Positions 42,861 through 53,818 of a DNA stretch of 64,000 bases are shown in pieces; position 1 is the stretch's first letter, and each line of letters opens with the position of its first letter. The notes under the pieces are model-generated. The model did not search any database. It had not been told where the DNA came from and was given only the letters and a program-made list of their open reading frames with translations. This DNA is from Aplidium turbinatum. Lineage: Eukaryota > Chordata > Ascidiacea > Aplousobranchia > Polyclinidae. The DNA lies in assembly GCA_918807975.1 (NCBI GenBank), contig OU964925.1, forward strand, positions 10,702,798 to 10,766,797. Direction: 5' to 3'. The position numbers and the translations under genes were made by a program.

Positions 42861-43574
42861 TCTCCGCCTATAGTTTAATTTACTTCATCCCTTTCTCGAA
42901 CCAACCTTGGTGTAACGGAAGTGCTATGCCAGGACAGTACGAATGGATTAAATTTAAAAATATTTTTATATAGGTTTTGGTGAAATACATTCACAAGCTG
43001 TCCCATAATGCATGAAATGGAACTATAGCCTACTTTACAAATTTTTTTTGTATAAATCATATTCAGTCAATCGAAAAAAGGCAACAGGACATGACAATAC
43101 ATGGCTTTGTAACACCAAAAACAGAAAGTACATAAGAAGCATATAGGCTACAGTAGCCAGAAAACTGATCCAAGATCTTGATACGACCACTAAATGTGGA
43201 CTTAATCGAACAACTGACTATCCAAATCAAAACGTTTCGAAATGAATCATTTGGAACGTTAATTCAGGCAGTAATGAACATTTTCCAGCTGCTACAATAA
43301 ATAACCCAATAAACCCAATGTAGTAAATTTTTGTTTAATGCCATTTGCTTCATGTCTCCAATCAGTTATTGTAACTGTTCATTCATAAACAGAGATTGTT
43401 TGTGTAAATGTAAACGGTCGTTTCTTTATTCTTCATTGTCACTGCTGTCGCTTTCACTTTCTTCATCTTATTCTTCAGATTCATACAATTCTCCTGTTAT
43501 ATACAGAGATAAAGCAAGCTGTCTGCGATGTACCAGCTCCAAGCAATGTGGTTATCCGCACGTCTGACACTGAC

Positions 43575-44010
43575 TTTTTGAAGTCATCTTTGAAGTCATC
43601 TTACATCACCTTTCCACCCGAAAATATTGTTAGATTTGATATTTTTGTGATGTCCTGACATAAGACTTCATTTTGACCAACTTTGGTCCATGTACTTTAT
43701 GGGGTGAAATAAACCTTCCGAGGGGGTCACATTAAGGGAAGTCACTTTGAAGGCATCTTACATCACCTTTCCACCCGAAAATATTGTTAGATTTGATATT
43801 TTTGTGATGTCCTGACATAAGACTTCGTTTTGACCAACTTTGGTTCATGTACCTTATGGGGTGAAATTAACCCCCTGGGGGGGTCTTACATCACCTTTCC
43901 ACCCGAAAATATTGTTAGATTTGATATTTTTGTGATGTCCTGACATAGAACTTCGTTTTCACCAAGTTTGGTCCATGTACCTTATGGGGTGAAATTAACC
44001 CCCTTTTTGG
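43575..44010 (-). repeat. Inverted tandem repeat array, three units
   Basis: The same unit as at 42150, in the opposite orientation (TCTTACATCACCTTTCCACC, then CGAAAATATTGTTAGATTTG). Individual units in the two arms are very similar, which suggests either recent formation or exchange between the arms. Confidence 0.8.
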
Positions 44011-44152
44011 GCTTTTTAGGGAGCTCTAGGGTCCAGATCCACCCGGTGCGGTCAATCTTCCATACTTTTTGTGAGTGACATGGTTGACCCCAGTAACTTC
44101 AAGGGGTCAAACCTTTTGTACCTTATGGAGTGAAATCTTCTGTCGTAGGCTC

Positions 44153-45599
44153 CCAGACTAAAAGTAGCCTAAACATATGGAAAATCTAAAATGTAATTAG
44201 AAGTAACTCCAAAAGCCCTACATGAGCCCCTTGTGGTGCACCATTATCTAATACATTATGGTACGACGAATGAAACATATTAAGTGTTTAAACGAAAAAC
44301 TGTCGTGAACTTCCACCACTTAAGTGCTCCCATCGAAGGTTGAGCCCTCATTTATTAACATTTCTACTTTAGCTTACCAAGCAGTGTCATTTAAAATGTG
44401 TAACCCTATTGGTAATATTGTCGGAGTTAACAAGTTGTTGGCCAGACACCTTCTGTTAATTTACAATATTAGATTCCGCCACTACACAGTCATGTCAAAT
44501 ATACAGTAAACCAACCACTTACCCTTTACTTTCGTAGGAATCTTTTCGATGAACAATGGAGTGATTGGAAAACTGTTGCTCATTGTCAAACGTATTTTTT
44601 TTCAAGTAAATTGGCACAAGAACTGTGGCAATTTATTGGTGAGAAGAATTTTTTAGCGTTTGGTGAGAGAACGCAGGAACGGGAAACCAAACAGACAAAA
44701 CAGAATCAACCCAATATTTAGTCAGTTTTAGTCAATCGTTCATAACCTCATTTAAAACTGCAAACAGAAAATTGAGATTGATTCACGTAATAATTACTTT
44801 GAAACTACAAGTTGTCTGTCAGTTGCTTATTTAATGTATGGCTCATCAATGTTTTGATGTCTTCTGTAACAAAAGACGTCACAAATAGCAAAATTTACGT
44901 TGATGTTTTTCCTTTGACCAACATACTATAGGCGAGTAATCACAAAAATACAATGATGATCAAAAAAGCTTGCAATATTTTTCTACAGTTGTTTAAAAAA
45001 CTTTCTCAGTTTTTTTTGCATTGTTTTCAGTTGGATATTGAGACGTAATGGATGGAATAGCTAAAAGCCAACACACTTCAACAACCCCTGCTTCAAAAGC
45101 CTCTACAAGTATGCAAAATTACCAGAAATAACCTATCAAAAGGTTTTATCAGTCTGAGAATAGAGATTTAAAACCAATCCGAACCACCTATGGGGTGATA
45201 GATGGAGTGATACTGGAATAATATAGCAATTCAAAACTGAATTTAGGTTTAGTGGTAATGTCGGCTAATGCCTTCAATACAGTGCTGAGATTTTGTAAGT
45301 AGCTACTGTTCAGCTAATAATTTCAAGATCTTGGTTGAATTCAGTCGCTGCAGACTACAATAGAACATCATTATCACTTTAAACAATCATCAATTGCGCC
45401 TACTAATGCTGTGAACAGTTTATTATAACAATCATCGAGAAGCGTAAAGCAAATAAATTTACCACCTGTAGTTACGCTGTCGGCCTATTCCCTATTGTAA
45501 TATGTTGAAGCTTACCCTAGTTAAGGACAAACACTACTCACCAAAGTAGGAAATGCAATTCTGTTGTTTACCAAATGTTTACCGAAACATCGCAAAGTA
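44153..45599. other. No supported gene
   Basis: AT-rich sequence between the foldback element and the BEL/Pao insertion. Only frames of about 60 codons occur. Nothing could be named. Confidence 0.5.
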
Positions 45600-45604
45600 T
45601 AGGT

Positions 45605-45916
45605 TGTCTAAAACGTTTTCTGCCTAGACTGGATAAAGTGCAGGCCTTACTTATTAGAAGAAATGGTGTATTGAAAACGACAATAATAAAACGAAACAAA
45701 CAGTTGCTTACCGAATTCTTACATATTCCCTAATCACTTCAAATCTCCAGTTCTCCAGATTTATAAAACAATGACCACTCCAGTCCATGCCAAAACGTAA
45801 AAAGAAAGATCAACTAGCAAAAATTGTTAATGCATGGCCGGGTCACTCAAGCATGAAAATAGAATGGAGCAGAGATACAACAATAATATTAAATGGGCGG
45901 GGAATCGTTTCTAACA
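45605..45916 (-). repeat. BEL/Pao 3' LTR (left copy)
   Basis: 312 bases, beginning TGTTAGAAACG and ending CGTTTTAGACA on the minus strand. It differs from the right copy at two positions by eye. Confidence 0.92.
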
Positions 45917-46742
45917 TACCCACCCCCAAAACCAGAGTTTAACAAATGAGGGTTTTACCACTGTAAAACGATTACAACGAAGCAAAATACAAACCAACTA
46001 ATTGCCACAAGGTGGCCAAATAAACGACAATTGACATGAATTATGCAAATGTCGACCAGAATCAAAAATATTCGCGGTTAGCAAGGATCACAATTGCAAC
46101 ACAAAGGCTGGCTTGCATTACACACAAACTTAATAGAACATGCATAACAGTAGCCTACAGAAGGACATCGAAGACACGCCCAAGAGGAGTTAAAAAACCC
46201 TTTTGACCAACATGCTTAGCGATTGCTAAAATTAAGCACAAAAACATAAGTCTACTGACAACTGGAAGTCAGCATAAACGGATACACGAAAAACAAATGA
46301 TAGCATACATGGTACCAGTGGCAGAAGTGGGGATATGGCATAAACAAAAGCACACATACAACCTAATACTGCGCAATGCTATGACCAGCGCAAGTGACAT
46401 TAACGTCAGAGCAAAAGTAGGCTACCAGAAAAAACACGCGACTGTTAAGTCGAGTCGTGATAGTTAAGCAATGAATTGACAAAACACAAAAAATAATATC
46501 GCACATAGCAAAAGCTTTAGTAGTGAGACAGGTGTGTGAAATAGTCAGACCAAAAACAGAGCTAGACTGCTACAGTGTAAATAACTGCAGGATGCAAATA
46601 GAAACAACACTATTGATGGGAGTCAATAACACAGTTATGGCAGAACTGCTGGATGCAAATGCATCGACGACACCGCGCTAGCTGCGGTAGTGAGGAGCAC
46701 AAGAATAATAATAGTAAAATAAACACAAACACGCAATACAAT

Positions 46743-49700
46743 TCAAATATGAAACCTAAGCAGCATGAGCAATGTCAGTTGTGCAATCGTGCCAACTCGT
46801 AACGTTCCGTTAACAACATAGGGGTTTAGGGACTGTAGCTCCTTCAAAGCCACATGCTTCTTCAACTGCAAGTCGGACACGAGTTCCACCGGGGCGTCAA
46901 ATCCTGGGTGGTTATGGAGAACTGCGAACACCGTCGGGTATGCTTGATGCTGGGCGGCTGTGACAATGGCAAGTTCAGCTTCGTCCATCTCCTCGACACT
47001 GAGCGAATCTGTCTTAACAGTCAAGGAGTCATCTCGGCATTTCCTTTTCAGGTACAATTTGTAGCGAAGCAACCATGCAACCGTTCTTTGCAGATCGTGG
47101 AAACGCGAGTAGCGGGTAAACAACCGACATAGAGAGTCTGAGTCCGTAATCGTGTGTTGCTGAGCTGAGCAACGTTCAATGTTTTTAACCTCTGGGTCGT
47201 CTGACGAAATTCCGCCAACAAAGTCGGGCTGGTTTGGCCAATTGCTCGTGACATCATGCAAAAACTTAGGACCATTAAACCAAAGCTTAGCGGTATTAAC
47301 TTTATCAGGCCAAACTCCCCGAGACGCGAGGTCAGCGGGGTTTAAAGTAGTCGGTACATAATGCCATTGATTGACACTGGTAAGCATGTGAATAGTGCTC
47401 AGCCTATTAGCCACAAAGGTGTGGAAACGAGTCGAAGTATTATTAATGTAACGCAGCACAACAGTTGAGTCTGTCCATAAGACAACACAATTGAATTTAA
47501 AATCACACTCCGTCAGGATAAAATTGCAGACTTTGGCAGCGAGCACAGCAGCAGTGAGCTCCAGGCGAGGTACGCTAACAGGCTTTAATGGAGCCACTCG
47601 AGACTTGCCAAATAGAAAATTACAAATTACTACAGAATCATCATAAAACACTTTAACATAAAACACGACCCCATAGCCACTGGTACTGGCATCACAAAAA
47701 CCATGCAATTCAAAGCGGATAGCACATTTACCAAAAAGAGTCAGGCTTCTAGCGATGGAAACACATTCAAGCTCTGGAAGGGCCTTTAACCAAGCTTCCC
47801 AATTAATGTTTACTGGCCCAAGGCCATTAAGGGGTTCATCCCAATCAAGTTGAGCGTCACATGCCTGCTGCAGGAGTTGCCTAGCAGGTAAAATGAAGGG
47901 TTGTATTAGACCTAGTGGGTCGTATGTTTGCGAAATCATGGAGAGAACGCCTCTCCGGGTGTTAGGCTTTTGTTGGATACTCACCCTCACCTCCATGCAA
48001 TCGCTCGCAGCATTCCACACAACACCAAGGGTTTTCTGCGTTGGAAGCTGGCACTGAGGCAAATCGACCTTCGACGCCAAGTCTTCCTGCAACACAGAAC
48101 TCAAGACCTCTGCACTGTTAGACAAGAATTTAGTTAAATGGAAGCCGCCACTTTGTAATAGTTCACGCAGTTGTTGTATTAGTTCGATGGCCTGATCCGG
48201 CGATTCACATGAATGACAAATATCGTCAACATAAACATTTTTTAAAACTGTGTTAACAGTGTTTTGATCAGCACCTGTTTCATTGTCTTTGGCAGTCATC
48301 CGAAGCGCGAAGGCAGCACAGCATGGCGACGACTTTGCTCCAAACACATGAGTTTGCATACGGTAGTCGACAGGTTCCCGCTTGAAATCATCGTCCGGAT
48401 ACCATAAGAATCGAAAGGCATCCCTGTCTCCTTCGTCTACACGTACTTGGGAAAACATGGCCTTAATATCGCCCACAACAGCGATCGGATGTTGCCTGAA
48501 GCGAAACAATGTTCCTACAAGGTTATTGGTGAGATCTGGGCCATGAAGCAGCTTGTCATTTAATGACACGCCTTTAAACTTCGCGCTGCAGTCGAAAACG
48601 ACTCTAAACTTGGCCGCATTGGTCGTGCAGTGATGGGGCACATAGCACGTCTTCCCTGGTGTGTCTACCACACCAGTTTCAAGTGGCACAGCATAGCCAC
48701 ATTTAACATATTCCTGCATTTTATCACGATACTTATTGAATAACACCGGGTCAGTAATAAATCGGCGCTTCATTCCCTCTAAGCGCTTGAGTGCCATAGA
48801 GCGATTATTGCACAGGTCTGGGTCCTCATCCTTCCACAACAGCCCTACAGAATAGTGTCCATCCACCTTCTTCACCGTGTCCTGCATGATCTGCAGCGCA
48901 CGTTTATCCTCGATTGAAGGACAGGGTACCTGTGGCTCATCGATGTCATTAAAATCATGCAACAATACATTTAACATTCCATCGCAAGACTCCTTTACGC
49001 TAAGAAAGTTTACCATTACTGGTGAGTTGAGTTGCCTATCGCCGCCATCTTTCCCATAAATGGTCCAACCCAGAAGAGTGTGCAGTCCACATGGTTCTCC
49101 TGGTGCGCCAGTACGAACTTCCTGCAAAAGATAAGCCTGGTGAAGATCGCTACCCAATAACAACTCAACCTTCCTATCTTTTAGTTCAGGGAACTTTAAG
49201 TCCTCCAAATGACTATATGCACTACTAAGTGCTTCGGTGGGAATACTGTGGCTGACATCCACAATCTGGTCCATCACCAGAGCATCTGCAACGGAAAACA
49301 CAGCCTGCTCTTCCATTCCCTGCACAGCCAAAAAATCAATTTTCTTGTCATGAAAGGAGACAGCATTGGTGGTCAGCAACTCCACATTGCTTTTTGTCGC
49401 AGCAACCCCTAAGCGAGATACGAGGCTTGAGGAGCATAGACTGACGCTAGAACCTTCATCGATAAAAGCATAAGTATAGGTATAGTTGGAGGGGTCCCCA
49501 GCCCATACCTTAACTGGCAAAACCTTAAAAATTGTTGTCCCAGATGTTGCTGGCACAGTTGCGGACGTTGTTGCTGAGATGCCCTTCTTCAGAGCAGAGG
49601 GGCTTTCCTCTTCCACACGGTTTACATGCAGAAGTGAATTATGCCTCGATCCACACGTTGCACAAGATTTCTTAAATCTGCAATCAACCACTCTGTGGCC

Positions 49701-51206
49701 TGCTCTCAAGCAACAAAAACACAGTCTATGCTTTTGCACCAGGGTTCTTCTTTCTGCAACAGGCTTTTGTTTAAACATCTCACACTTCCATAGGGCATGC
49801 GACTCTGCACACAAACAACAGGACTCTTGCTTATGGTTAGCAGATTGGGAAATCTGCTCTTGGGTTGTGCAAACCGAAGCACGCTTGTAGCCACCTTGCG
49901 GATTAGATCGAGCCATCGTTGGTTGTAGAGCTCTCTTAACATCTTTGCCTGGTTGCATAAGATGGCCATATTGGCTGTCGGCTCGAGAGGCTGCATCCTC
50001 GACCAAGACTCTTAAATCGCCAAACGTGGCACAGTCCGATCCCAAGTGATTAACATTAACAAACTGCTCCTTTAACTTATAAGGAAGTCGCAGGAACAGC
50101 CGTTGAAGCACCTCATCACTGTTTAAAAGATGGGACTTACCCCAGCCATCGAAACTGACTTCACACTTATACATCTTGTCGCAAAGCTTTGTGAGGCCCG
50201 GCGCATCCCACTCTGAAATAGGGGGTCCTTGCAGCAAATCTTCCTTCACTTTGGCCATGAGTTTTCCAGGGTTGCCAAACCTTTTTCTCAATCTATCCCA
50301 TGCCATTCCATATGCTCTTTCACTATTTTGCAAGCAACTCAGGCCAGATATTACTTCCAAGGCCTGGCCTACACAATTGTCCTCCAAAAAGGCGATGCGA
50401 TCTTCAAAACTTAGATAATTTGACTCAATGTATCGCTCAAAACGCCTTTTAAAGTTAAAGAACTTTAACACATTGCCGTCAAACTTCTCAAGCGATAACC
50501 GAGGACCATGAACATTTTGAAACCCTGCACTGAGCTGGGGTTGAGGGACGACGATGGGAAATTCACTACTATTATTAGCTTCAGTGCGAAAGGGAGATGC
50601 GCAAGGATTAAGAATATTACTAGCACTACTGCTGCCCTGAAGGATACCCTGTTCTGCTTTTACAGGTGGTATCTTTACACCACTCTCACGGGGTGTCACG
50701 TGACTGCTAGACTCAGCAGCTTTGCCTGTGTCACTGCCTGCATCCATAACTACCGATGATGTTTGATGTGACACTCGCTTGGATTGCTCTCGACAGCTTC
50801 GAATGAGGGTAGAGCATGCTTCAAGCAAACCATAAATGCTTTCCCCCATACGGTTCATCCTAGATTCTATTGAGCCTGATTGCTGTGGTTTGCATTTGAG
50901 TAAATCTAAACGTTTAAGGGAGAGCTTCCTTTGAAGTTCAAGGCATCTTTTCTTTACCTCCAAAACTTCAGAAGAACTCAGGAAATCATCACTTGAGCAT
51001 AGCTCCATGTCGATGGAAGTTATGCCAAGCTCGATTTCAACCAGCTCTTGTTCTAACACAACGAGACCTGGCAGCTCTTCGCTACTGTCATGTTGACCAC
51101 TAATATTAGAGGCGGCCTCATGCTGCTCTGTTGAGCCACTAGCATAACCATTTGGCTTACTCCGTCTTGGAGTTTGCTTGGGCTTTTTACGAGCCATAAT
51201 TAACAC
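46743..51206 (-). CDS. BEL/Pao Gag-Pol frame (fossil element)
   Basis: A single frame of 1487 codons. Parts in order: an N-terminal Gag-like region with a coiled-coil-prone stretch (residues about 45 to 145), a capsid-like region (about 235 to 420), Cys/His zinc knuckles (about 463 to 525, CCLCAESHALWKC, then CFCCLRAGHRVVDC, then CATCGSRHNSLLH), an A17-type aspartic protease (about 560 to 700, FIDEGSSVSL), reverse transcriptase (about 850 to 1080, with YVDDI) and RNase H (about 1220 to 1340, FCDAS and WTDSTVVL). The zinc-knuckle arrangement and the A17 protease mark it as Pao. It belongs to the incomplete element above. Confidence 0.93.
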   Translation of the reverse strand: MLIMARKKPKQTPRRSKPNGYASGSTEQHEAASNISGQHDSSEELPGLVVLEQELVEIELGITSIDMELCSSDDFLSSSEVLEVKKRCLELQRKLSLKRLDLLKCKPQQSGSIESRMNRMGESIYGLLEACSTLIRSCREQSKRVSHQTSSVVMDAGSDTGKAAESSSHVTPRESGVKIPPVKAEQGILQGSSSASNILNPCASPFRTEANNSSEFPIVVPQPQLSAGFQNVHGPRLSLEKFDGNVLKFFNFKRRFERYIESNYLSFEDRIAFLEDNCVGQALEVISGLSCLQNSERAYGMAWDRLRKRFGNPGKLMAKVKEDLLQGPPISEWDAPGLTKLCDKMYKCEVSFDGWGKSHLLNSDEVLQRLFLRLPYKLKEQFVNVNHLGSDCATFGDLRVLVEDAASRADSQYGHLMQPGKDVKRALQPTMARSNPQGGYKRASVCTTQEQISQSANHKQESCCLCAESHALWKCEMFKQKPVAERRTLVQKHRLCFCCLRAGHRVVDCRFKKSCATCGSRHNSLLHVNRVEEESPSALKKGISATTSATVPATSGTTIFKVLPVKVWAGDPSNYTYTYAFIDEGSSVSLCSSSLVSRLGVAATKSNVELLTTNAVSFHDKKIDFLAVQGMEEQAVFSVADALVMDQIVDVSHSIPTEALSSAYSHLEDLKFPELKDRKVELLLGSDLHQAYLLQEVRTGAPGEPCGLHTLLGWTIYGKDGGDRQLNSPVMVNFLSVKESCDGMLNVLLHDFNDIDEPQVPCPSIEDKRALQIMQDTVKKVDGHYSVGLLWKDEDPDLCNNRSMALKRLEGMKRRFITDPVLFNKYRDKMQEYVKCGYAVPLETGVVDTPGKTCYVPHHCTTNAAKFRVVFDCSAKFKGVSLNDKLLHGPDLTNNLVGTLFRFRQHPIAVVGDIKAMFSQVRVDEGDRDAFRFLWYPDDDFKREPVDYRMQTHVFGAKSSPCCAAFALRMTAKDNETGADQNTVNTVLKNVYVDDICHSCESPDQAIELIQQLRELLQSGGFHLTKFLSNSAEVLSSVLQEDLASKVDLPQCQLPTQKTLGVVWNAASDCMEVRVSIQQKPNTRRGVLSMISQTYDPLGLIQPFILPARQLLQQACDAQLDWDEPLNGLGPVNINWEAWLKALPELECVSIARSLTLFGKCAIRFELHGFCDASTSGYGVVFYVKVFYDDSVVICNFLFGKSRVAPLKPVSVPRLELTAAVLAAKVCNFILTECDFKFNCVVLWTDSTVVLRYINNTSTRFHTFVANRLSTIHMLTSVNQWHYVPTTLNPADLASRGVWPDKVNTAKLWFNGPKFLHDVTSNWPNQPDFVGGISSDDPEVKNIERCSAQQHTITDSDSLCRLFTRYSRFHDLQRTVAWLLRYKLYLKRKCRDDSLTVKTDSLSVEEMDEAELAIVTAAQHQAYPTVFAVLHNHPGFDAPVELVSDLQLKKHVALKELQSLNPYVVNGTLRVGTIAQLTLLMLLRFHI

Positions 51207-51392
51207 ACAGCAATATACAAGCTACAAAAAACAAAATCTGTATGGTACTTACCTTAGGTGAGGTGACAATTGACCTTCACGATGTTACGGAGAATGTCAG
51301 TAAGCAACCTACTAAAATTACAGGGTTTAACGGTAACCAGTTCTACCTGACTAGAACAATGGCCTGACAGAGTACAGGCTTAGAAGCTTCAA

Positions 51393-51880
51393 TCTTTGGC
51401 AGACCTGACAAGACTGCCCAAAGTGAAGATCTATTTACAAAATTTAAACCAAGTTTACAACGTGGCGGGCTCAAAGGCACAAACCAAAAAATGAATCCTT
51501 GGCAGACCTGAAAAGACTACCCTAGGATAACAAACAACTAGTTACAAAGTTCAAAGAAACTTTACAGCATGGCAGGCTCAAAGGCACAAACCAAAAAATG
51601 AATCCTTGGCAGACCTGAAAAGACTACCCTAGGATAACAAACAACTAGTTACAAAGTTCAAAGAAACTTTACAGCATGGCAGGCTCAAAGGCACAAACCA
51701 AAAAGTTAATCCTTGGCAGACCTGAAAAGACTACCCTAGGATAACAAAACAAATTACACAACTAGCTAAAGTGAGCTAGACAAAGGCACATACCATAAAT
51801 GAATCCTTGGCAGACCTGAAAAGACTACCCTAGGATAACAAACAAATTACACAACTAGCTAGAGTTAACTAGACAGGCAT
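51393..51880 (-). repeat. Tandem repeats in the BEL/Pao leader
   Basis: Units carry TTGGCAGACCTGAAAAGAC, then CCTAGGATAACAAAC, with starts near 51393, 51499, 51606, 51713 and 51807, a period of about 107 bases (the last shorter, the first diverged). The array lies between the 5' LTR and the start of the long frame. Confidence 0.8.
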
Positions 51881-51916
51881 AACCTTGCACCAAGCAAAGG
51901 TATGTTTTATAAATGA

Positions 51917-52228
51917 TGTCTAAAACGTTTTTTGCCTAGACTGGATAAAGTGCAGGCCTTACTTATTAGAAGAAATGGTGTATTGAAAACGACAATAATA
52001 AAACGAAACAAACAGTTGCTTACCGAATTCTTACATATTCCCTAGTCACTTCAAATCTCCAGTTCTCCAGATTTATAAAACAATGACCACTCCAGTCCAT
52101 GCCAAAACGTAAAAAGAAAGATCAACTAGCAAAAATTGTTAATGCATGGCCGGGTCACTCAAGCATGAAAATAGAATGGAGCAGAGATACAACAATAATA
52201 TTAAATGGGCGGGGAATCGTTTCTAACA
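51917..52228 (-). repeat. BEL/Pao 5' LTR (right copy)
   Basis: Same 312-base length and the same ends as the left copy. It should hold the element promoter; no TATA box was verified. The host target copy TAGGT follows at 52229..52233. Confidence 0.92.
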
Positions 52229-52233
52229 TAGGT

Positions 52234-52599
52234 AGGAATATCTTTCGTTGATTTCGAAAAAGAAACAGTTGCTTTTGCAACGTCTAGCAACTTTGACACG
52301 ATATGAAAAGGGCATTTTGTTGGTTAAAAGCAGATATTGGGAGAAAACATGAACAAAAGGCTCAACGTTAGGCTACATAAGATTTAAAATAAAGAAAAAC
52401 TATTAAAAGTGCCGTAGCCTTATTTGTCTTATACGTTTTTTTTACGTCTAGTGACAGTGGAACGAGGAGAAAGGATACTTTTATTTGCAAGGATGCTGTT
52501 TTTTGAGATAGTTCATCTCTGTAGGCTTTTCATCGTATCGTACGATGGTTGAAAATTTATCATTTAATTTGGCGACAGAGCGAAGAAGTTAGATGTTGC
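52234..52599. other. No supported gene
   Basis: AT-rich sequence right of the BEL/Pao insertion; nothing recognisable. Confidence 0.45.
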
Positions 52600-52685
52600 A
52601 TCCACGTTTTAAAGTGCTATTTAGTGTCTTGCCTGAGACACAGCGGCATGCTCATGGGAGGAGTCGACATGGCGCTAATTTGTGC
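52600..52685 (-). mobile_element. SINE fragment, same family as 61640
   Basis: On the minus strand, ATGTCGACTCC, then GAGCATGCCGCTGTGTCTC and AGGCAAGACACT, matches the body of the SINE at 61640 (GAAC/GACACC box B, GCATGCGGCTGTGTCTTTGG). Head and tail are eroded. Confidence 0.5.
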
Positions 52686-53069
52686 GTGTCTTTTCATCCC
52701 ACCTACTGGTAAGCTTATTTGTGGGCTGCAGGTCGCTGCATCAGATGAGGTTTATCAACCAATCAGAACCCAACATCGAAATCAGCTGATTGCAGTCATG
52801 TGACTCATGAGCGTGATATTGTGAGAATTTTTTTCGGAACATTTCTGATAGAAAGTAAATTAAGTGAACATTTCGCCCAGGATTATGTGGATTGGAAGAC
52901 AAGGAAGATAATCTTTTTTCTATGTTATATTTTTCTTTTTTCTATGTTTGTTGGTCACACAAGAAAAAGGGTTATCTACCTCCTTCTAGCGGCTATTAAA
53001 ACAGCTTACCGATGGTATAAAATATTCAGAACTACGTTGCCTCGAGGGTCTAGAGTCTAGACTCTAGAG

Positions 53070-53810
53070 CAGTGATTCTCAAACTGTGTGCCGCGGCACA
53101 CTAGTGTGCCGCCACAGATTCTCAAGTGTGCCGCGAATCTTTTTGAAATTTTGGAAAAGAACTATGTGAATATTTAAAATAAGCCATTCAGACAAGCATG
53201 CGACTTAAAAGCGCTTTAACTCCTTCAATAGATGATAAATAAGCACATGTGACGATGAAACCAATTATGGCATTGCCGATACAGCAGGGTAATTGCCACG
53301 TCACTATTGGGCTGCTATATTAGCTATTGCTATTGCTAACATAACTTCCCACCATTTGGAAGCAATGAATCAAGCAATCTTTCTGCAGAAGAAGAACAGC
53401 TCATTGATTTACGAAACAACCCATTTTTTTAAACGCTGTTTCCACGAAAAAGCTTGGATGCGTTTTGGCTGTCTGCTTCCAAATTCTATTTCGTGATCCG
53501 TGCAAAAGCAATCAAAATTATATTGCCATTTGCATCTTCATGGCTATGTGAACATGGCTTTTCTGTTTTGACTGAAATTAAAAGCTGTAAACGAGAGAGA
53601 CTGCTTGAAATTGACGATGAAATTCGGGTATATGTTTGTCAACAATGCAACCTCGTTTCAGTCAAAGCTTATATTAGTATAAACAAGCACATCCATCGCA
53701 TTGACACGTGAAAATAATTTTTTAGCAACTTTTCTTCTTTTGTAAGTGTGCCAAATGCGTTTTACATTTTTTCTAGTGTGCCGCAAGCTGAAAAAGTTTG
53801 AGAACCACTG
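53070..53810 (+). mobile_element. hAT element, 741 bases, with transposase tail
   Basis: The ends CAGTGATTCTCAAACTG and, inverted, CAGTGGTTCTCAAACTT are typical of the hAT/Buster group. The host duplication CTCTAGAG (53062..53069 and 53811..53818) is 8 bases and fits the Buster-type preference nnnTAnnn. Near the left end GTGTGCCGCGGCACAC is palindromic. Only the end of a transposase remains, so the copy is an internal-deletion derivative. Confidence 0.85.
53460..53711 (+). pseudogene. hAT transposase C-terminal remnant
   Basis: FWLSASKFY, then RAKAIKIILPFASSWLCEHG and FSVLTEIKSCKRERLLEIDD, matches the C-terminal dimerisation region of hAT transposases of the ZBED5-like type (KAIxxLLPFxTSYLCExGFS, then KxRxRLxxxxDxRV). 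The catalytic core is missing. The frame ends at 53711 within the element. Confidence 0.8.
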
Positions 53811-53818
53811 CTCTAGAG

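Larger units (their letters stand above)
41987..44152. mobile_element. 2.2-kb foldback element with tandem-repeat arms
   Basis: The two ends are inverted copies beginning GAGCCTACGACAGAAGATTT and stay alignable through about 160 bases of unique arm (including GGGGTCAACCATGTCACTCA and GGTGGATCTGGACC) into arrays of a repeat of about 140 to 160 bases. The left arm holds five units (42150..42850) and the right arm three inverted units (43575..44010). A unique middle of about 700 bases (42860..43570) has no clear transposase. It has foldback-type architecture; the superfamily is not identified. Confidence 0.7.
45605..52228 (-). mobile_element. BEL/Pao LTR retroelement, young, incomplete
   Basis: Two 312-base LTRs (45605..45916 and 51917..52228) bound the element, read on the minus strand, TG...CA at both ends. 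The host flanks TAGGT (45600..45604 and 52229..52233) are a matching 5-base duplication. The LTRs differ at two positions by eye, so the insertion is recent. The interior carries a leader with tandem repeats, one long frame with Gag, protease, RT and RNase H parts, and a G-rich polypurine-like tract (GGGGGTGGGTA on the minus strand) against the left LTR. Not all parts usual for a Pao element are present, so it is best described as broken (about one break) and non-autonomous. Confidence 0.92.

Noticed and set aside
47928-50759. Plus-strand open frames inside the BEL/Pao region
   Set aside because: They lie opposite the long minus-strand frame and have no domain.
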